DNA from: Microbacterium sp. 1.5R
GTDB taxonomy: Bacteria; Actinomycetota; Actinomycetes; Actinomycetales; Microbacteriaceae
Assembly: GCF_001889265.1 (NCBI RefSeq)
Contig: NZ_CP018151.1
Location: 1,488,001 to 1,552,000, forward strand
Direction of reading: 5' to 3'
DNA: 64,000 bases
The stretch's first letter is position 1; each line of letters begins with the position of its first letter. A program made the translations under genes and the position numbers. Below are positions 51,082 to 60,196 of the stretch, piece by piece. The notes beneath the pieces are model-generated. The model searched no databases. It worked only from the letters and a program-made list of their open reading frames with translations, and was not told where the DNA came from.

Positions 51082-52758
51082 ATGTCCATCCCGCTCGCAG
51101 AACCCGCAGCTCTCGACGAGGGGACGCTGCGGGTCACTCCGCTCGGCGGACTCGGTGAGATCGGTCGCAACATGACCATCTTCGAGTTCGACGGCAAGAT
51201 CCTGATCGTCGACTGCGGAGTGCTCTTCCCGGAGGAGCACCAGCCCGGAGTCGACCTGATCCTGCCGGACTTCGAGCCGATCAAGAGTCGCCTCGACGAC
51301 ATCGTCGGAGTCGTCCTCACCCACGGGCACGAGGACCACATCGGTGCCGTTCCCTACCTGCTGCGCCTGAAGAGCGACATCCCCGTGATCGGATCGGGCC
51401 TCACGCTCGCGCTGGTCGAGGCGAAGCTCAAGGAGCACCGCATCAAGGCCTACACCCTCACGGTGAAGGAGGGCCAGCGGGAGCAGGTCGGACCGTTCGA
51501 CCTCGAGTTCGTCGCGGTCAACCACTCGATCCCGGACGCACTCGCCGTGGCGATCCGCACTCCCGCGGGCCTCGTGCTGGCGACCGGCGACTTCAAGATG
51601 GACCAGCTTCCGCTCGACGGACGCATCACCGACCTCCGCGCGTTCGCCCGCCTCGGCGAGGAAGGGGTCGACCTGTTCCTCGTCGACTCGACGAACGCCG
51701 ACGTGCCCGGGTTCACTCCCACGGAGCGCTCGATCGGCCCCGTGCTCGATCAGGTCATCGGCAAGGCGCCTCGCCGGGTCATCGTCGCGAGCTTCTCGAG
51801 TCACGTGCACCGCGTGCAGCAGGTTCTCGACGCCGCGCATGCGCACGGCCGACGGGTCGCGCTGCTCGGACGCAGCATGCTGCGCAACATGACGATCGCC
51901 GAGGACCTCGGATACCTGAAGGTGCCGAGCGGTCTTCTCATCGACTACAAGAAGGCCCGCGACCTTCCGGACGACAAGATCGTCTACATGTCCACCGGCT
52001 CGCAGGGCGAGCCCATGGCCGTTCTGAGTCGCATGGCCAACCTCGACCATGCGATCGAGCCCGGACCGGGTGACACCGTCATCCTGGCCTCGAGCCTCAT
52101 CCCCGGCAACGAGAATGCCGTGTACCGCGTGATCGACGGTCTGACCAAGCTCGGCGCGAACGTGGTGCACAAGGCGAACGCCAAGGTGCACGTCTCGGGC
52201 CATGCTGCAGCGGGTGAGCTCATCTACTGCTACAACATCCTGCGACCCAAGAACGTGCTGCCGGTGCACGGCGAGTACCGCCATCTGATCGCCAACGCCA
52301 AGCTGGCGCAGGACACGGGCATCGAGGCCGAGCGCACGATCATCGCCTCGAACGGCACGGTCATCGACCTGAAGGGCGGCGACGCCCGAGTGGTCGGCCA
52401 GCTCGATCTCGGTTTCGTGTACGTCGACGGCTCGACCGTCGGCGCGATCACGGACGCAGACCTCAAGGATCGTCGGATCCTGGCTGAAGAGGGCTTCGTC
52501 TCCGTGATCGTCGTGGTCGATGCCGCCACCGGTCGCATCATCTCCGGTCCGGAAATCCACGCGCGCGGCATCGCCGAAGACGATTCCGTCTTCGATGACG
52601 TCACCCCGAAGATCATCGCCGCCCTCAAGGAGGCCTCCGGCAACGGCGTGCGCGACACGCATGCGCTCTCGCAGGTCATCCGTCGGACCATCGGGCGCTG
52701 GGTCAACCAGAAGCTCCGTCGTCGTCCGATGATCGTCCCGCTGGTCATCGAAGCGTGA
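51082..52758 (+). CDS. rnj: Ribonuclease J
   Basis: A 558-residue metallo-beta-lactamase/beta-CASP ribonuclease with endo- and 5'-3' exonuclease activity. The metal motif HGHEDH is at residues 81-86; ATGDFKMD and LVDSTNAD follow, the beta-CASP part has GRSMLRNM and the C-terminus PVHGEYRHL. AGGAGA lies near the ATG. Together with pnp in this window it accounts for the main mRNA-decay nucleases apart from RNase E/G. Confidence 0.96.
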   Translation: MSIPLAEPAALDEGTLRVTPLGGLGEIGRNMTIFEFDGKILIVDCGVLFPEEHQPGVDLILPDFEPIKSRLDDIVGVVLTHGHEDHIGAVPYLLRLKSDIPVIGSGLTLALVEAKLKEHRIKAYTLTVKEGQREQVGPFDLEFVAVNHSIPDALAVAIRTPAGLVLATGDFKMDQLPLDGRITDLRAFARLGEEGVDLFLVDSTNADVPGFTPTERSIGPVLDQVIGKAPRRVIVASFSSHVHRVQQVLDAAHAHGRRVALLGRSMLRNMTIAEDLGYLKVPSGLLIDYKKARDLPDDKIVYMSTGSQGEPMAVLSRMANLDHAIEPGPGDTVILASSLIPGNENAVYRVIDGLTKLGANVVHKANAKVHVSGHAAAGELIYCYNILRPKNVLPVHGEYRHLIANAKLAQDTGIEAERTIIASNGTVIDLKGGDARVVGQLDLGFVYVDGSTVGAITDADLKDRRILAEEGFVSVIVVVDAATGRIISGPEIHARGIAEDDSVFDDVTPKIIAALKEASGNGVRDTHALSQVIRRTIGRWVNQKLRRRPMIVPLVIEA

Positions 52759-52819
52759 TCGGAGCCCGGTGGTTCGCGGGTTCCCAGTCGACCGACACTC
52801 GGCTGTAACGCGAACGGCC

Positions 52820-52825
52820 TAGGCT
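52820..52825 (+). promoter_or_regulatory. -10 box of the 52.8-kb GNAT gene (leaderless)
   Basis: TAGGCT followed by 6 nt and ATG 52832. Confidence 0.55.
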
Positions 52826-52831
52826 CACTCC

Positions 52832-53326
52832 ATGCCGGACGTCTTCTCGATTCGACCCGCCGACCAGGCGGACGGGAGCTTCCTCGGCGACATGGTCGTC
52901 GAGGCGGCGAACTGGCGCTCGGGCGGGGCACGCGCTCGGCATGAGATTCTCAGCGCCGTCGAGCACCGGCGCTACATCGCGGGGTGGATGCGGCCGGCGG
53001 ATGCCGGTTTCATCGCGCTCGACTCCGATCTGCGACCCATCGGTGCGGCGTGGTATCGGATGCTCGCACCGGACGACGCAGGCTTCGGTTTCGTCGGAAC
53101 CGCGGTGCCCGAGCTCATCATCGGAGTGCAGCCGATCTGGCGGGCGCACGGAGTCGGACGGACCCTGCTTCGACGCCTCGTCACCCACGCGCGCGAGCAG
53201 GGGCACCCTCGGATCAGCCTCAGCGTCGAACGGGACAACTTCGCGCACGCCCTGTATCGGTCGGAGGGCTTCGTGGTCACCGACGCGGGGGATCTCCGTG
53301 ACACGATGGTGCATCGCACGTCCTGA
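52832..53326 (+). CDS. GNAT-family N-acetyltransferase
   Basis: A 164-residue acetyl-CoA-dependent N-acetyltransferase. The acetyl-CoA loop IWRAHGVGRTLLRRLV (Q/R-x-x-G-x-G/A) is preceded by the beta-4 strand, and ISLSVERDNFAHALYRSEGF is the usual beta-5/alpha-4 region. Substrate unknown. It stands between rnj and ftsK with its own leaderless promoter. Confidence 0.9.
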   Translation: MPDVFSIRPADQADGSFLGDMVVEAANWRSGGARARHEILSAVEHRRYIAGWMRPADAGFIALDSDLRPIGAAWYRMLAPDDAGFGFVGTAVPELIIGVQPIWRAHGVGRTLLRRLVTHAREQGHPRISLSVERDNFAHALYRSEGFVVTDAGDLRDTMVHRTS

Positions 53327-53395
53327 TCTCCCTTCGCGGGCCCGGGAACCGGCCGGAATGCCGCGTCATTACGGGTGAATGTCGGCCTCTGGCCG

Positions 53396-53401
53396 TAACG
53401 T
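53396..53401 (+). promoter_or_regulatory. -10 box of ftsK (leaderless)
   Basis: TAACGT followed by 6 nt and ATG 53408; it settles the ftsK start. Confidence 0.45.
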
Positions 53402-53407
53402 GAGAGC

Positions 53408-56146
53408 ATGGCCAGGAGTACCACGAAGTCCGCGCGCGCGTCCGAGAGCGCCACGCCTCGCCCGAAGCGGCAGGCTGCGCCGAAGGCCCAGGCTGCGCCG
53501 AAGAAGTACATCGACGAGATCGACAAGCCTCCGGTGGCGGTACGAGCGTGGAACGGGCTCGCCCACGGCGTCGGTGGTCTGTTCCGGGCATTCGGCCCGG
53601 AGACGCTCGAAAAGGATGACCGGCGCGACGGATTCCCCTTCCTGCTGGTGCTTCTGGCGATCGCCGGAGCGGTCAACGAATGGTTCTTCATCGGCAACGA
53701 GGTCGCGTCGAACATCAGCGCCTACTCGGTGGGGCTTCTGGTCGGGCGCGTGGCTTTCGTCATGCCCGTGCTGCTGCTGCTGCTGGCAGGGTGGCTGTTC
53801 CGCCATCCCTCGTCCGTCCACGACAACGGGCGCATCGGCATCGGCTTCGGACTCTTCGTGCTCACCCTGGCTGGCTTCTGCCACATCGCAGCGGGTCGAG
53901 TCGACTCCGCCGGACTGCTCGTTCGTGCGCAGCCCCGGGACGGCATGCCTGCGCTCAGCGAAGCGGGCGGTCTCTTCGGCTGGATGATCGGTGAGCCGCT
54001 CTCGTATCTCACTCCGGTGGGTGCCTATATCGTCCTGGCCCTGCTGGCGGGACTCAGCATCCTGATCCTGACCAAGACTCCGCCGAACCGTATCGGGCAG
54101 CGCCTGGGCGACCTCTACGCGTGGATGTTCGACGCTGAGCGCACCGAGAAGCCTGCGAAGGAAGCCGCGGCGATCGACGAGTCCGACAAGGTCGACGACC
54201 CCGACGTCCTTCCCTGGTGGCGGCGGAACAAGACCGGCCGTGAGGAAGACCCCGACGAGGGGACGCTGGGCTCCGACGACATCACCGCGCTGCTGACGAC
54301 CTCCGAGCCGACTCCGGCTTACGATCAGGCCGTCGTCGTGGAAGATCCGTATGACGCGGCGACCGAGGTGCTGACGGACGTGCGGTCCGTGACGGAATCC
54401 CTGGCAGGGCAGCAGACCACCGCACTGCTAGACGACGAGTCCGACACCGGAGAGATGCCGGAGCTTCCGGGTCTCGACGGCTTCGGCACGGCCGGGCCGG
54501 GGGAGCGAGGCCCCCAGGCCCCCGTCGCCCCGTACGTGCTGCCGTCGCCAGGTCTTCTGGTCGAAGGGCCTCCACCGGTCGCGCGCTCCGAGGCGACCGA
54601 CAAGGTGATCGAGCAGATCACGAGCGTGCTGACACAGTTCAAGGTCGACGCGAAGGTCACTGGTTTCTCGCGTGGCCCCACGGTCACCCAGTACGAGGTC
54701 GAGGTGGGGCACGGCGTCAAGGTCGAGAAGATCCTCCAGCTGAGCAACAACTTCGCGTATGCGGTCGCATCGAACGATGTGCGGATCCTCTCGCCGATAC
54801 CCGGAAAGAGCGCGATCGGAATCGAGATCCCGAACGCCGACAAGGAGATGGTCGCGCTCGGCGATGTGCTCAGGTCTCCGGCAGCGCACAAGAGCACCCA
54901 CCCGATGACGATCGGCGTCGGAAAGGACGTCGGTGGGAACATCGTCATCGCCAACCTCGCGAAGATGCCTCACCTGCTTGTCGCCGGTTCCACCGGCTCC
55001 GGAAAGTCGAGCTTCGTCAACTCGATGATCACGAGTCTGCTCATGCGCGCCCGACCCACGGATGTGCGGATGGTCCTGATCGACCCCAAGCGCGTGGAGC
55101 TGACGAGCTACGCCGGGGTGCCGCACCTGATCACACCCATCATCACGAACCCCAAGAAGGCGGCGGAAGCGCTGCAGTGGGTCGTGAAGGAGATGGACAT
55201 GCGGTACGACGACCTCGCGTCGTTCGGGTTCCGTCACATCGACGACTTCAACCGTGCCGTCCGCGCCGGCGAGGTGGAGCTTCCCGTGGGAAGCGAACGC
55301 GTGCTCAAGCCCTACCCGTACCTCCTCGTCGTCGTCGACGAATTGGCGGACCTGATGATGGTCGCCCCGCGCGACGTCGAGGACTCGATCGTCCGCATCA
55401 CCCAGCTCGCACGCGCGTCCGGTATCCACCTCGTGCTAGCGACGCAGCGACCCAGCGTCGATGTCGTGACCGGTCTGATCAAGGCGAATGTCCCCTCGCG
55501 CCTCGCGTTCGCCGTCACGAGCGTCACAGACAGTCGCGTGATCCTCGACAGCCCCGGCGCCGACAAGCTGATCGGACAGGGCGATGCGCTGTTCTCGCCC
55601 ATGGGGTCGTCCAAGCCGTTCCGACTGCAGGGTGCGTGGGTCGATGAGAAGGAGATCGACGCGGTCGTCAAGCACGTGACGCGTCAGGCCCGTCCGGACT
55701 ACCGCGCCGACGTCCAGGAAGCGCTGGAGCCCACGAAGAAGAAGGAGGTCGACGAGGACATCGGCGACGATCTCGAGCTTCTTCTCGCCGCGGCCGAACT
55801 CATCGTGTCGTCGCAGTTCGGGTCGACGTCGATGCTGCAGCGCAAGCTCCGCGTCGGGTTCGCGAAGGCCGGTCGCCTGATGGACCTCCTCGAGTCGCGA
55901 GAGATCGTCGGCCCGTCAGAAGGATCGAAGGCGCGCGATGTGCTGGCGACGGCCGAACAGCTGCCCCAGGTCATGGCGAAGCTGCGAGGCGACGACACTC
56001 CGCCGAAGCCGCCTGCCCCCTCCTCGGCCGCGACTGCTGCCGGGACGCCGCACGACCCGGTCGAGGCGCAGTTCCAGGGACTTCCTGTGGTCGAGGCTGA
56101 AGACGATGGCGACGAAGACGCCTGGGGACTGACGGGACGCGACTGA
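53408..56146 (+). CDS. ftsK: DNA translocase FtsK/SpoIIIE
   Basis: A 912-residue divisome DNA pump. The N-terminus is basic, followed by four membrane helices (~75-230), an acidic linker (~250-400), the alpha/beta motor with Walker [10 protein letters not shown] (527-535) and Walker [11 protein letters not shown], and the gamma winged-helix domain ([21 protein letters not shown] in two parts) that reads KOPS sequences. It moves chromosome termini across the septum. The linker is short compared with E. coli. Stop shares a base with the pgsA start. Confidence 0.96.
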   Translation: MARSTTKSARASESATPRPKRQAAPKAQAAPKKYIDEIDKPPVAVRAWNGLAHGVGGLFRAFGPETLEKDDRRDGFPFLLVLLAIAGAVNEWFFIGNEVASNISAYSVGLLVGRVAFVMPVLLLLLAGWLFRHPSSVHDNGRIGIGFGLFVLTLAGFCHIAAGRVDSAGLLVRAQPRDGMPALSEAGGLFGWMIGEPLSYLTPVGAYIVLALLAGLSILILTKTPPNRIGQRLGDLYAWMFDAERTEKPAKEAAAIDESDKVDDPDVLPWWRRNKTGREEDPDEGTLGSDDITALLTTSEPTPAYDQAVVVEDPYDAATEVLTDVRSVTESLAGQQTTALLDDESDTGEMPELPGLDGFGTAGPGERGPQAPVAPYVLPSPGLLVEGPPPVARSEATDKVIEQITSVLTQFKVDAKVTGFSRGPTVTQYEVEVGHGVKVEKILQLSNNFAYAVASNDVRILSPIPGKSAIGIEIPNADKEMVALGDVLRSPAAHKSTHPMTIGVGKDVGGNIVIANLAKMPHLLVAGSTGSGKSSFVNSMITSLLMRARPTDVRMVLIDPKRVELTSYAGVPHLITPIITNPKKAAEALQWVVKEMDMRYDDLASFGFRHIDDFNRAVRAGEVELPVGSERVLKPYPYLLVVVDELADLMMVAPRDVEDSIVRITQLARASGIHLVLATQRPSVDVVTGLIKANVPSRLAFAVTSVTDSRVILDSPGADKLIGQGDALFSPMGSSKPFRLQGAWVDEKEIDAVVKHVTRQARPDYRADVQEALEPTKKKEVDEDIGDDLELLLAAAELIVSSQFGSTSMLQRKLRVGFAKAGRLMDLLESREIVGPSEGSKARDVLATAEQLPQVMAKLRGDDTPPKPPAPSSAATAAGTPHDPVEAQFQGLPVVEAEDDGDEDAWGLTGRD

Positions 56147-56721
56147 TGGCCATTCCACGGCAGCTTCCCAACGCGATCACGGTCGCGCGCATACCGCTCG
56201 CGGTGATCTTCTTCGTCCTCCTGCTGATCGGTGGAACGTTCGGACTCGACGACATCGCTGTCCGCTGGATCGCCGCCGTTCTCTTCATCGTCGCGATCTC
56301 GACCGATTGGGTCGATGGCTATCTGGCCCGCCGCTACGAGATCGTCAGCGACTTCGGAAAGCTCTGGGACCCGATCGCCGACAAGCTGCTCACCGGCGCG
56401 GGATTCATCGGTCTCGCGATACTGGGCGAGCTGAACTGGTGGCTGGTGATCATCATCCTCATCCGGGAGTGGGGCATCACGATCCACCGTCTTATTGTCG
56501 CGAAGGAGCACGTCGTGGCTGCGGCCTGGATGGGCAAGATCAAGACTGCCGTGCAGGCGGTGGCCCTGTCCTGGGCGCTGCTTCCGTTGCACGTCGTGAT
56601 CGGGCTGGAGCCGTGGCTGCTCGTGACCGCCATCCTGATGGTGCTCGTGCTGATCCTCACCGTGGCGAGCGGAATCGACTACATCGTCGCGCAGGTACGA
56701 GGCGCGCGGCAGCCCTCGTGA
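56146..56721 (+). CDS. pgsA: CDP-diacylglycerol-glycerol-3-phosphate phosphatidyltransferase
   Basis: A 191-residue membrane enzyme with about five helices that makes phosphatidylglycerol phosphate. The CDP-alcohol phosphotransferase signature D-x2-DG-x2-AR-x8-G-x3-D-x3-D is exact, from DWVDGYLAR to WDPIAD. Its ATG overlaps the ftsK stop (TGATG) and its stop overlaps pncC (GTGA). The order ftsK-pgsA-cinA-clgR-recA is conserved in actinobacteria. Confidence 0.94.
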   Translation: MAIPRQLPNAITVARIPLAVIFFVLLLIGGTFGLDDIAVRWIAAVLFIVAISTDWVDGYLARRYEIVSDFGKLWDPIADKLLTGAGFIGLAILGELNWWLVIIILIREWGITIHRLIVAKEHVVAAAWMGKIKTAVQAVALSWALLPLHVVIGLEPWLLVTAILMVLVLILTVASGIDYIVAQVRGARQPS

Positions 56722-57200
56722 CATCTGCGTCGGCCGTGCTCGCCGCGCTGGTCGAGCGTGGCTGGACGCTCGGTGTCGCGGAGTCGTTGACGGGCGGTGC
56801 TCTCGCTGCCGAGTTCGTCTCCGTGCCGGGGGCGTCGGCCTCCCTCCGCGGAGCGATCGTCGCGTACGCCACTCCGGTGAAGCACACGCTGCTGGGCGTC
56901 GACGACGCGCTGCTCGACGCGCACGGTCCCGTGCACCCCGACGTCGCTCTTCAGATGGCGGCGGGGGTGCGCGGTGCGTTGAACGTCGACGGGGCCCCTG
57001 CCGACGTCGGCGTCTCGACCACGGGTATCGCGGGGCCGGACTCACCTGACGGTCAGCCGGTCGGCACGGTGCATGTGGCCGTGGTGACGCCGGATTCGTC
57101 GGTGACCGAGTTGTTTCGATTCGACGGTGATCGTGCCGAGGTGCGGGCGCAGGCGGTCGATGCGGCGATCGATATGCTCGCTCGGGTTCTGCGGGAATAG
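56718..57200 (+). CDS. pncC: Nicotinamide-nucleotide amidase (CinA C-terminal type)
   Basis: A 160-residue protein consisting only of the CinA_C (competence-damaged) domain that deamidates NMN to NaMN. Motifs: GVAESLTGG and STTGIAGPDSPDGQPVG. The N-terminal MoCF-like domain of full CinA is absent, as usual in actinobacteria. GTG 56718 overlaps the pgsA stop. Pyridine nucleotide recycling. Confidence 0.9.
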   Translation: MTSASAVLAALVERGWTLGVAESLTGGALAAEFVSVPGASASLRGAIVAYATPVKHTLLGVDDALLDAHGPVHPDVALQMAAGVRGALNVDGAPADVGVSTTGIAGPDSPDGQPVGTVHVAVVTPDSSVTELFRFDGDRAEVRAQAVDAAIDMLARVLRE

Positions 57201-57284
57201 GGGATGGGTGCGCTCCGTTATGTCCTATGTGCTCACACCGAAAGCACAGCGTGCGAAGGTAGATTTTGTGAAGGTCGGTAGGAC

Positions 57285-57290
57285 TAGACT
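57285..57290 (+). promoter_or_regulatory. -10 box of clgR
   Basis: TAGACT, giving a ~45-nt leader that includes the hairpin at 57294-57312 and the AGGAGG ribosome binding site. Confidence 0.45.
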
Positions 57291-57293
57291 GGC

Positions 57294-57312
57294 GGTCTCT
57301 TCGAGGGAGACC
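57294..57312 (+). promoter_or_regulatory. Hairpin in the clgR leader
   Basis: GGTCTC-7 nt-GAGACC, a 6-bp stem at the predicted 5' end of the clgR mRNA. Confidence 0.35.
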
Positions 57313-57341
57313 TCGAGAAGGCGATCTGGGAGGAGGTTCCG

Positions 57342-57650
57342 ATGATTCTTGTACGACAGGAAATCGGCGATGTGCTGAGGGACTTCCGCCTGCAGAAGGG
57401 GCGGACGCTCCGGCAGGTTGCAAGCAAGGCTTCTGTGGCGCTGGGCTATCTCAGCGAGGTCGAGCGGGGCCAGAAGGAAGCATCGAGTGAGATTCTCGCC
57501 TCGGTGGCTGACGCTCTGGATGTTCCCATCTCGATCATCATGCGCGAGGTCGGCGACCGGATCTCGGTCCTCGAAGGTATTCAGGTCTTCCCTGATGTCG
57601 TTCCGGACGACCTCGTGGCTTCTGTCGAGCCCGAGCTGTCGCTCCACTGA
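57342..57650 (+). CDS. clgR: ClgR-type helix-turn-helix regulator
   Basis: A 102-residue XRE/Cro-type activator. The HTH spans residues ~10-64 (LRQVASKASVALGYLSEVERGQKEAS in two parts), the near-invariant core of ClgR, followed by DALDVPISIIM. ClgR activates clp protease genes and stress genes in Streptomyces, Corynebacterium and Mycobacterium. AGGAGG precedes the ATG. A short GCAC-AGC-GTGC repeat at 57244-57254 could be an autoregulatory site, but it does not clearly match the known ClgR consensus. Followed by DUF3046 and recA as in other actinobacteria. Confidence 0.92.
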   Translation: MILVRQEIGDVLRDFRLQKGRTLRQVASKASVALGYLSEVERGQKEASSEILASVADALDVPISIIMREVGDRISVLEGIQVFPDVVPDDLVASVEPELSLH

Positions 57651-57673
57651 ACGTCGGACTCTCATAGCCTCTG

Positions 57674-57898
57674 ATGCGACGTAGTGAGTTCCTCCGCGCA
57701 GTCGACGCGGAATTCGGCGGTCGCGGGTCATCTCTGATCAGCGACCTCGTTCTGACTCAGCTCGCCGGGCGCACTGCCGACGAAGCGCTGGACGCTGGCG
57801 TCGCACCGCGCGAGATCTGGCTGGCGCTGTGCGCCGAGACGGATGTCCCCGTGGAGCGGCGACACGGTGCAGGTCGTCTGGAGCCGCGCAAGCGATGA
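57674..57898 (+). CDS. DUF3046 protein
   Basis: A 74-residue protein of the actinobacterial DUF3046 family, usually found right before recA. Recognised by the MRRSEFLRAVDAEFG start and the VAPREIWLALCAETDVP core. Function unknown. It lies 23 nt after clgR and probably shares its transcript. Confidence 0.88.
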   Translation: MRRSEFLRAVDAEFGGRGSSLISDLVLTQLAGRTADEALDAGVAPREIWLALCAETDVPVERRHGAGRLEPRKR

Positions 57899-57971
57899 CC
57901 CTCTGAGGCGTTCGCGGCGAGGGCCGCGTTCGAGGCGGTTTCGATTTGCGACACGCCGCGACGGCGTGTCG

Positions 57972-57987
57972 TCGAATATGTGTTCGA
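57972..57987. promoter_or_regulatory. SOS (LexA) box of recA
   Basis: TCGAAT-ATGT-GTTCGA matches the Gram-positive LexA consensus TCGAAC-N4-GTTCGA with one mismatch. It lies over the -35 region of the TAGTCT promoter of recA, an ideal repressor position. Confidence 0.8.
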
Positions 57988-57995
57988 AACGGGCG

Positions 57996-58001
57996 TAGTC
58001 T
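57996..58001 (+). promoter_or_regulatory. -10 box of recA
   Basis: TAGTCT, 8 nt after the SOS box. It gives a leader of ~175 nt before recA; within it I see no clear structure. Confidence 0.5.
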
Positions 58002-58183
58002 TCTGCACAAGTGGTTCAGAGACGTTTCTCTCCCTGTTTCGCGGTGCTGACGACGCAATGTCGGAGGCTCCTCCTACGGTGAAGAACAAGCCGAAGAGCC
58101 ATACGCCTTGTCGGAGAGTTCCGCCCAGCCGGGAGGACCGCGACAGCCTACAGGCGGCACCACGCGAGCATAAGGAGCACGTC

Positions 58184-59227
58184 ATGCCATCACCCGCTGA
58201 CCGCGAGAAGTCCCTCGAGACCGCCCTCGCCCAGATCGATCGTCAGTTCGGAAAGGGCTCGGTCATGAGACTGGGCAGCGACGAGCGTGCGCCTGTCGCC
58301 GTCATTCCGACCGGTTCCATCGCTCTCGATGTCGCCCTCGGCGTCGGAGGACTGCCGCGTGGGCGAATCGTCGAGATCTACGGTCCTGAGTCGTCGGGTA
58401 AGACGACGCTCACCCTCCACGCGATCGCCAACGCTCAGCGCGCCGGCGGAATCGCTGCCTTCATCGACGCCGAGCACGCGCTCGACCCTGACTACGCCGC
58501 GAAGCTCGGTGTCGACATCGACGCCCTTCTCGTCTCGCAGCCCGACACGGGTGAGCAGGCGCTCGAGATCGCGGACATGCTCGTCCGCTCCGGGGCGATC
58601 GACCTGATCGTCATCGACTCCGTGGCCGCGCTCGTGCCTCGAGCCGAGATCGAGGGCGAGATGGGTGACTCCCACGTGGGTCTGCAGGCTCGTCTGATGT
58701 CTCAGGCGCTGCGAAAGCTCACCGGTGGGCTCAACCAGACGAACACCACGATGATCTTCATCAACCAGCTGCGAGAGAAGATCGGTGTCTTCTTCGGCTC
58801 GCCGGAGACCACCGCGGGTGGAAAGGCGCTGAAGTTCTACGCGTCCGTCCGAATGGACATCCGCCGAATCGAGACTCTGAAGGACGGCACCGACGCAGTC
58901 GGAAACCGTACGAGGGTCAAGGTCGTGAAGAACAAGATGGCTCCGCCGTTCAAGCAGGCTGAGTTCGACATCCTCTACGGCGTCGGCATCTCCCGTGAGG
59001 GCAGCCTGATCGACTTCGGTGTGGAGCACGGCATCGTCAAGAAGTCCGGGTCCTGGTACACCTATGACGGTGACCAGCTGGGACAGGGCAAGGAGAACGC
59101 GCGAACGTTCCTGCTGAAGAACCCCGACATCGCGCTGGCGATCGAGACCCAGATCAAGCAGAAGCTCGGCATCGGAGGAGCCACCGAGGCACCTGCTGAC
59201 GAGCTCGCCGAGCGCCGCCCGGCATGA
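58184..59227 (+). CDS. recA: Recombinase RecA
   Basis: A 347-residue strand-exchange ATPase. Walker A is GPESSGKT, the Walker B strand [10 protein letters not shown], loop L2 is [20 protein letters not shown] (conserved). No intein. ATG 58184 has AAGGAG eight nt upstream; the open frame upstream runs into the SOS-box promoter and is excluded. Controlled by LexA through the box at 57972. recX follows 39 nt later. Confidence 0.98.
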   Translation: MPSPADREKSLETALAQIDRQFGKGSVMRLGSDERAPVAVIPTGSIALDVALGVGGLPRGRIVEIYGPESSGKTTLTLHAIANAQRAGGIAAFIDAEHALDPDYAAKLGVDIDALLVSQPDTGEQALEIADMLVRSGAIDLIVIDSVAALVPRAEIEGEMGDSHVGLQARLMSQALRKLTGGLNQTNTTMIFINQLREKIGVFFGSPETTAGGKALKFYASVRMDIRRIETLKDGTDAVGNRTRVKVVKNKMAPPFKQAEFDILYGVGISREGSLIDFGVEHGIVKKSGSWYTYDGDQLGQGKENARTFLLKNPDIALAIETQIKQKLGIGGATEAPADELAERRPA

Positions 59228-59266
59228 TCGTGATGGTTCGCGGTTGTGGCGCAACCGGAGTGAACC

Positions 59267-60109
59267 ATGAGTGATGGCGGGGGCGAGCCTCAGGAGCTCG
59301 CCCCCATCATCCCTCTGTTCGGCCGCGATTCCGCGCGGATGAAGCCGGTCGATCGAAGTACTGCCGGGTCCGATGCAGTCACCCCCCGCGCCGCGGAAGA
59401 CGCAGGCCTCGTGGAATCGACGGCGGCAGGAGTCGCATCCACCGGCGACTCGGCTCCAGCTCCACTCGTCGACTCTCGTGGGCCCAGCGAACGGCATCCA
59501 GCTCGTGGCGCTGCGGCTCGGTCTGCTCCCCGATTGCGTGCACTGCAGCCGCACGAAGACTCAGCAGATGAGAGCGGAGTCGATCCGTCGAAGCTGCGTG
59601 TCGACGCCGAGGAGCTTCTCGTGCGCAAGCTGAGGGCTCGATCGCTCTCTTTGTCCGAGGCGCGGATGGTGCTCAGGGGCTACGAAGAGAACGGCGTCCG
59701 GCTCGACTCCGGATCGATCGACGACGTGATCGACGACTTCTGTCGCCGTGGCTACCTCGATGACGCGGTTCTCGCCGATCAGCTCGTGATGTCGGGAATC
59801 GAGCGAAAAGGACAGGGGCGGGTCGCTCTGTCGCGAGCGCTCTCGCAGCGGGGGATTCCCCGCGATGTGATCGACACGGCATTGGGCGACGTTCCCGACG
59901 ACGACGCGGAGCGTGCACTCGAGTACGCTCGCTCGAAAGCACGATCGATGTCCCGTCTTGACCCGGATACTGCTCTGAGACGCCTCGTCGGTCAGCTATC
60001 ACGTCGCGGGTACAACGGTTCCATCGCGATGACGGCTGCGAAGACGGCCCTCGCCGAGGGATCTTCCGGCTCGTCGTCGTCGCGGGTCCGATTCGTCGAT
60101 TCGGACTGA
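59267..60109 (+). CDS. recX: Regulatory protein RecX with long N-terminal extension
   Basis: A 280-residue protein; RecX inhibits RecA filaments. The RecX core is residues ~113-265: LVRKLRARSLSLSEARMVL, IDDFCRRGYLDDAVLADQ, three-helix repeats with KGQGRVALSRALSQRGIP, and a third repeat near RRLVGQLSRRGY. The first ~110 residues are Ser/Ala/Pro-rich and disordered, absent from typical 150-190-residue RecX. A later in-frame start would remove the extension; ATG 59267 is preceded by GTGAACC without a good SD, so the start is uncertain. Confidence 0.88.
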   Translation: MSDGGGEPQELAPIIPLFGRDSARMKPVDRSTAGSDAVTPRAAEDAGLVESTAAGVASTGDSAPAPLVDSRGPSERHPARGAAARSAPRLRALQPHEDSADESGVDPSKLRVDAEELLVRKLRARSLSLSEARMVLRGYEENGVRLDSGSIDDVIDDFCRRGYLDDAVLADQLVMSGIERKGQGRVALSRALSQRGIPRDVIDTALGDVPDDDAERALEYARSKARSMSRLDPDTALRRLVGQLSRRGYNGSIAMTAAKTALAEGSSGSSSSRVRFVDSD

Positions 60110-60181
60110 TACCGGGGAGGGCGCGCACCTGCCCGGTAGCCGGCCGGTCAGCGGCAGCGGCAGCGAGGGGGGAACCGCTCG

Positions 60182-60187
60182 TACAAT
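60182..60187 (+). promoter_or_regulatory. -10 box of miaB
   Basis: TACAAT, the closest to consensus in the window, 9 nt before ATG 60197; the transcript would carry only 2-3 nt of leader. GGGGAG overlaps the predicted start site. Confidence 0.5.
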
Positions 60188-60196
60188 GGGGAGATC

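Noticed and set aside
57899..58183. Upstream in-frame extension of recA from 57980
   Set aside because: It would start inside the SOS box; the ATG at 58184 has the ribosome binding site and gives the standard N-terminus.
58184..59227. Intein in recA
   Set aside because: The frame is 347 codons, the normal length, with uninterrupted motifs.
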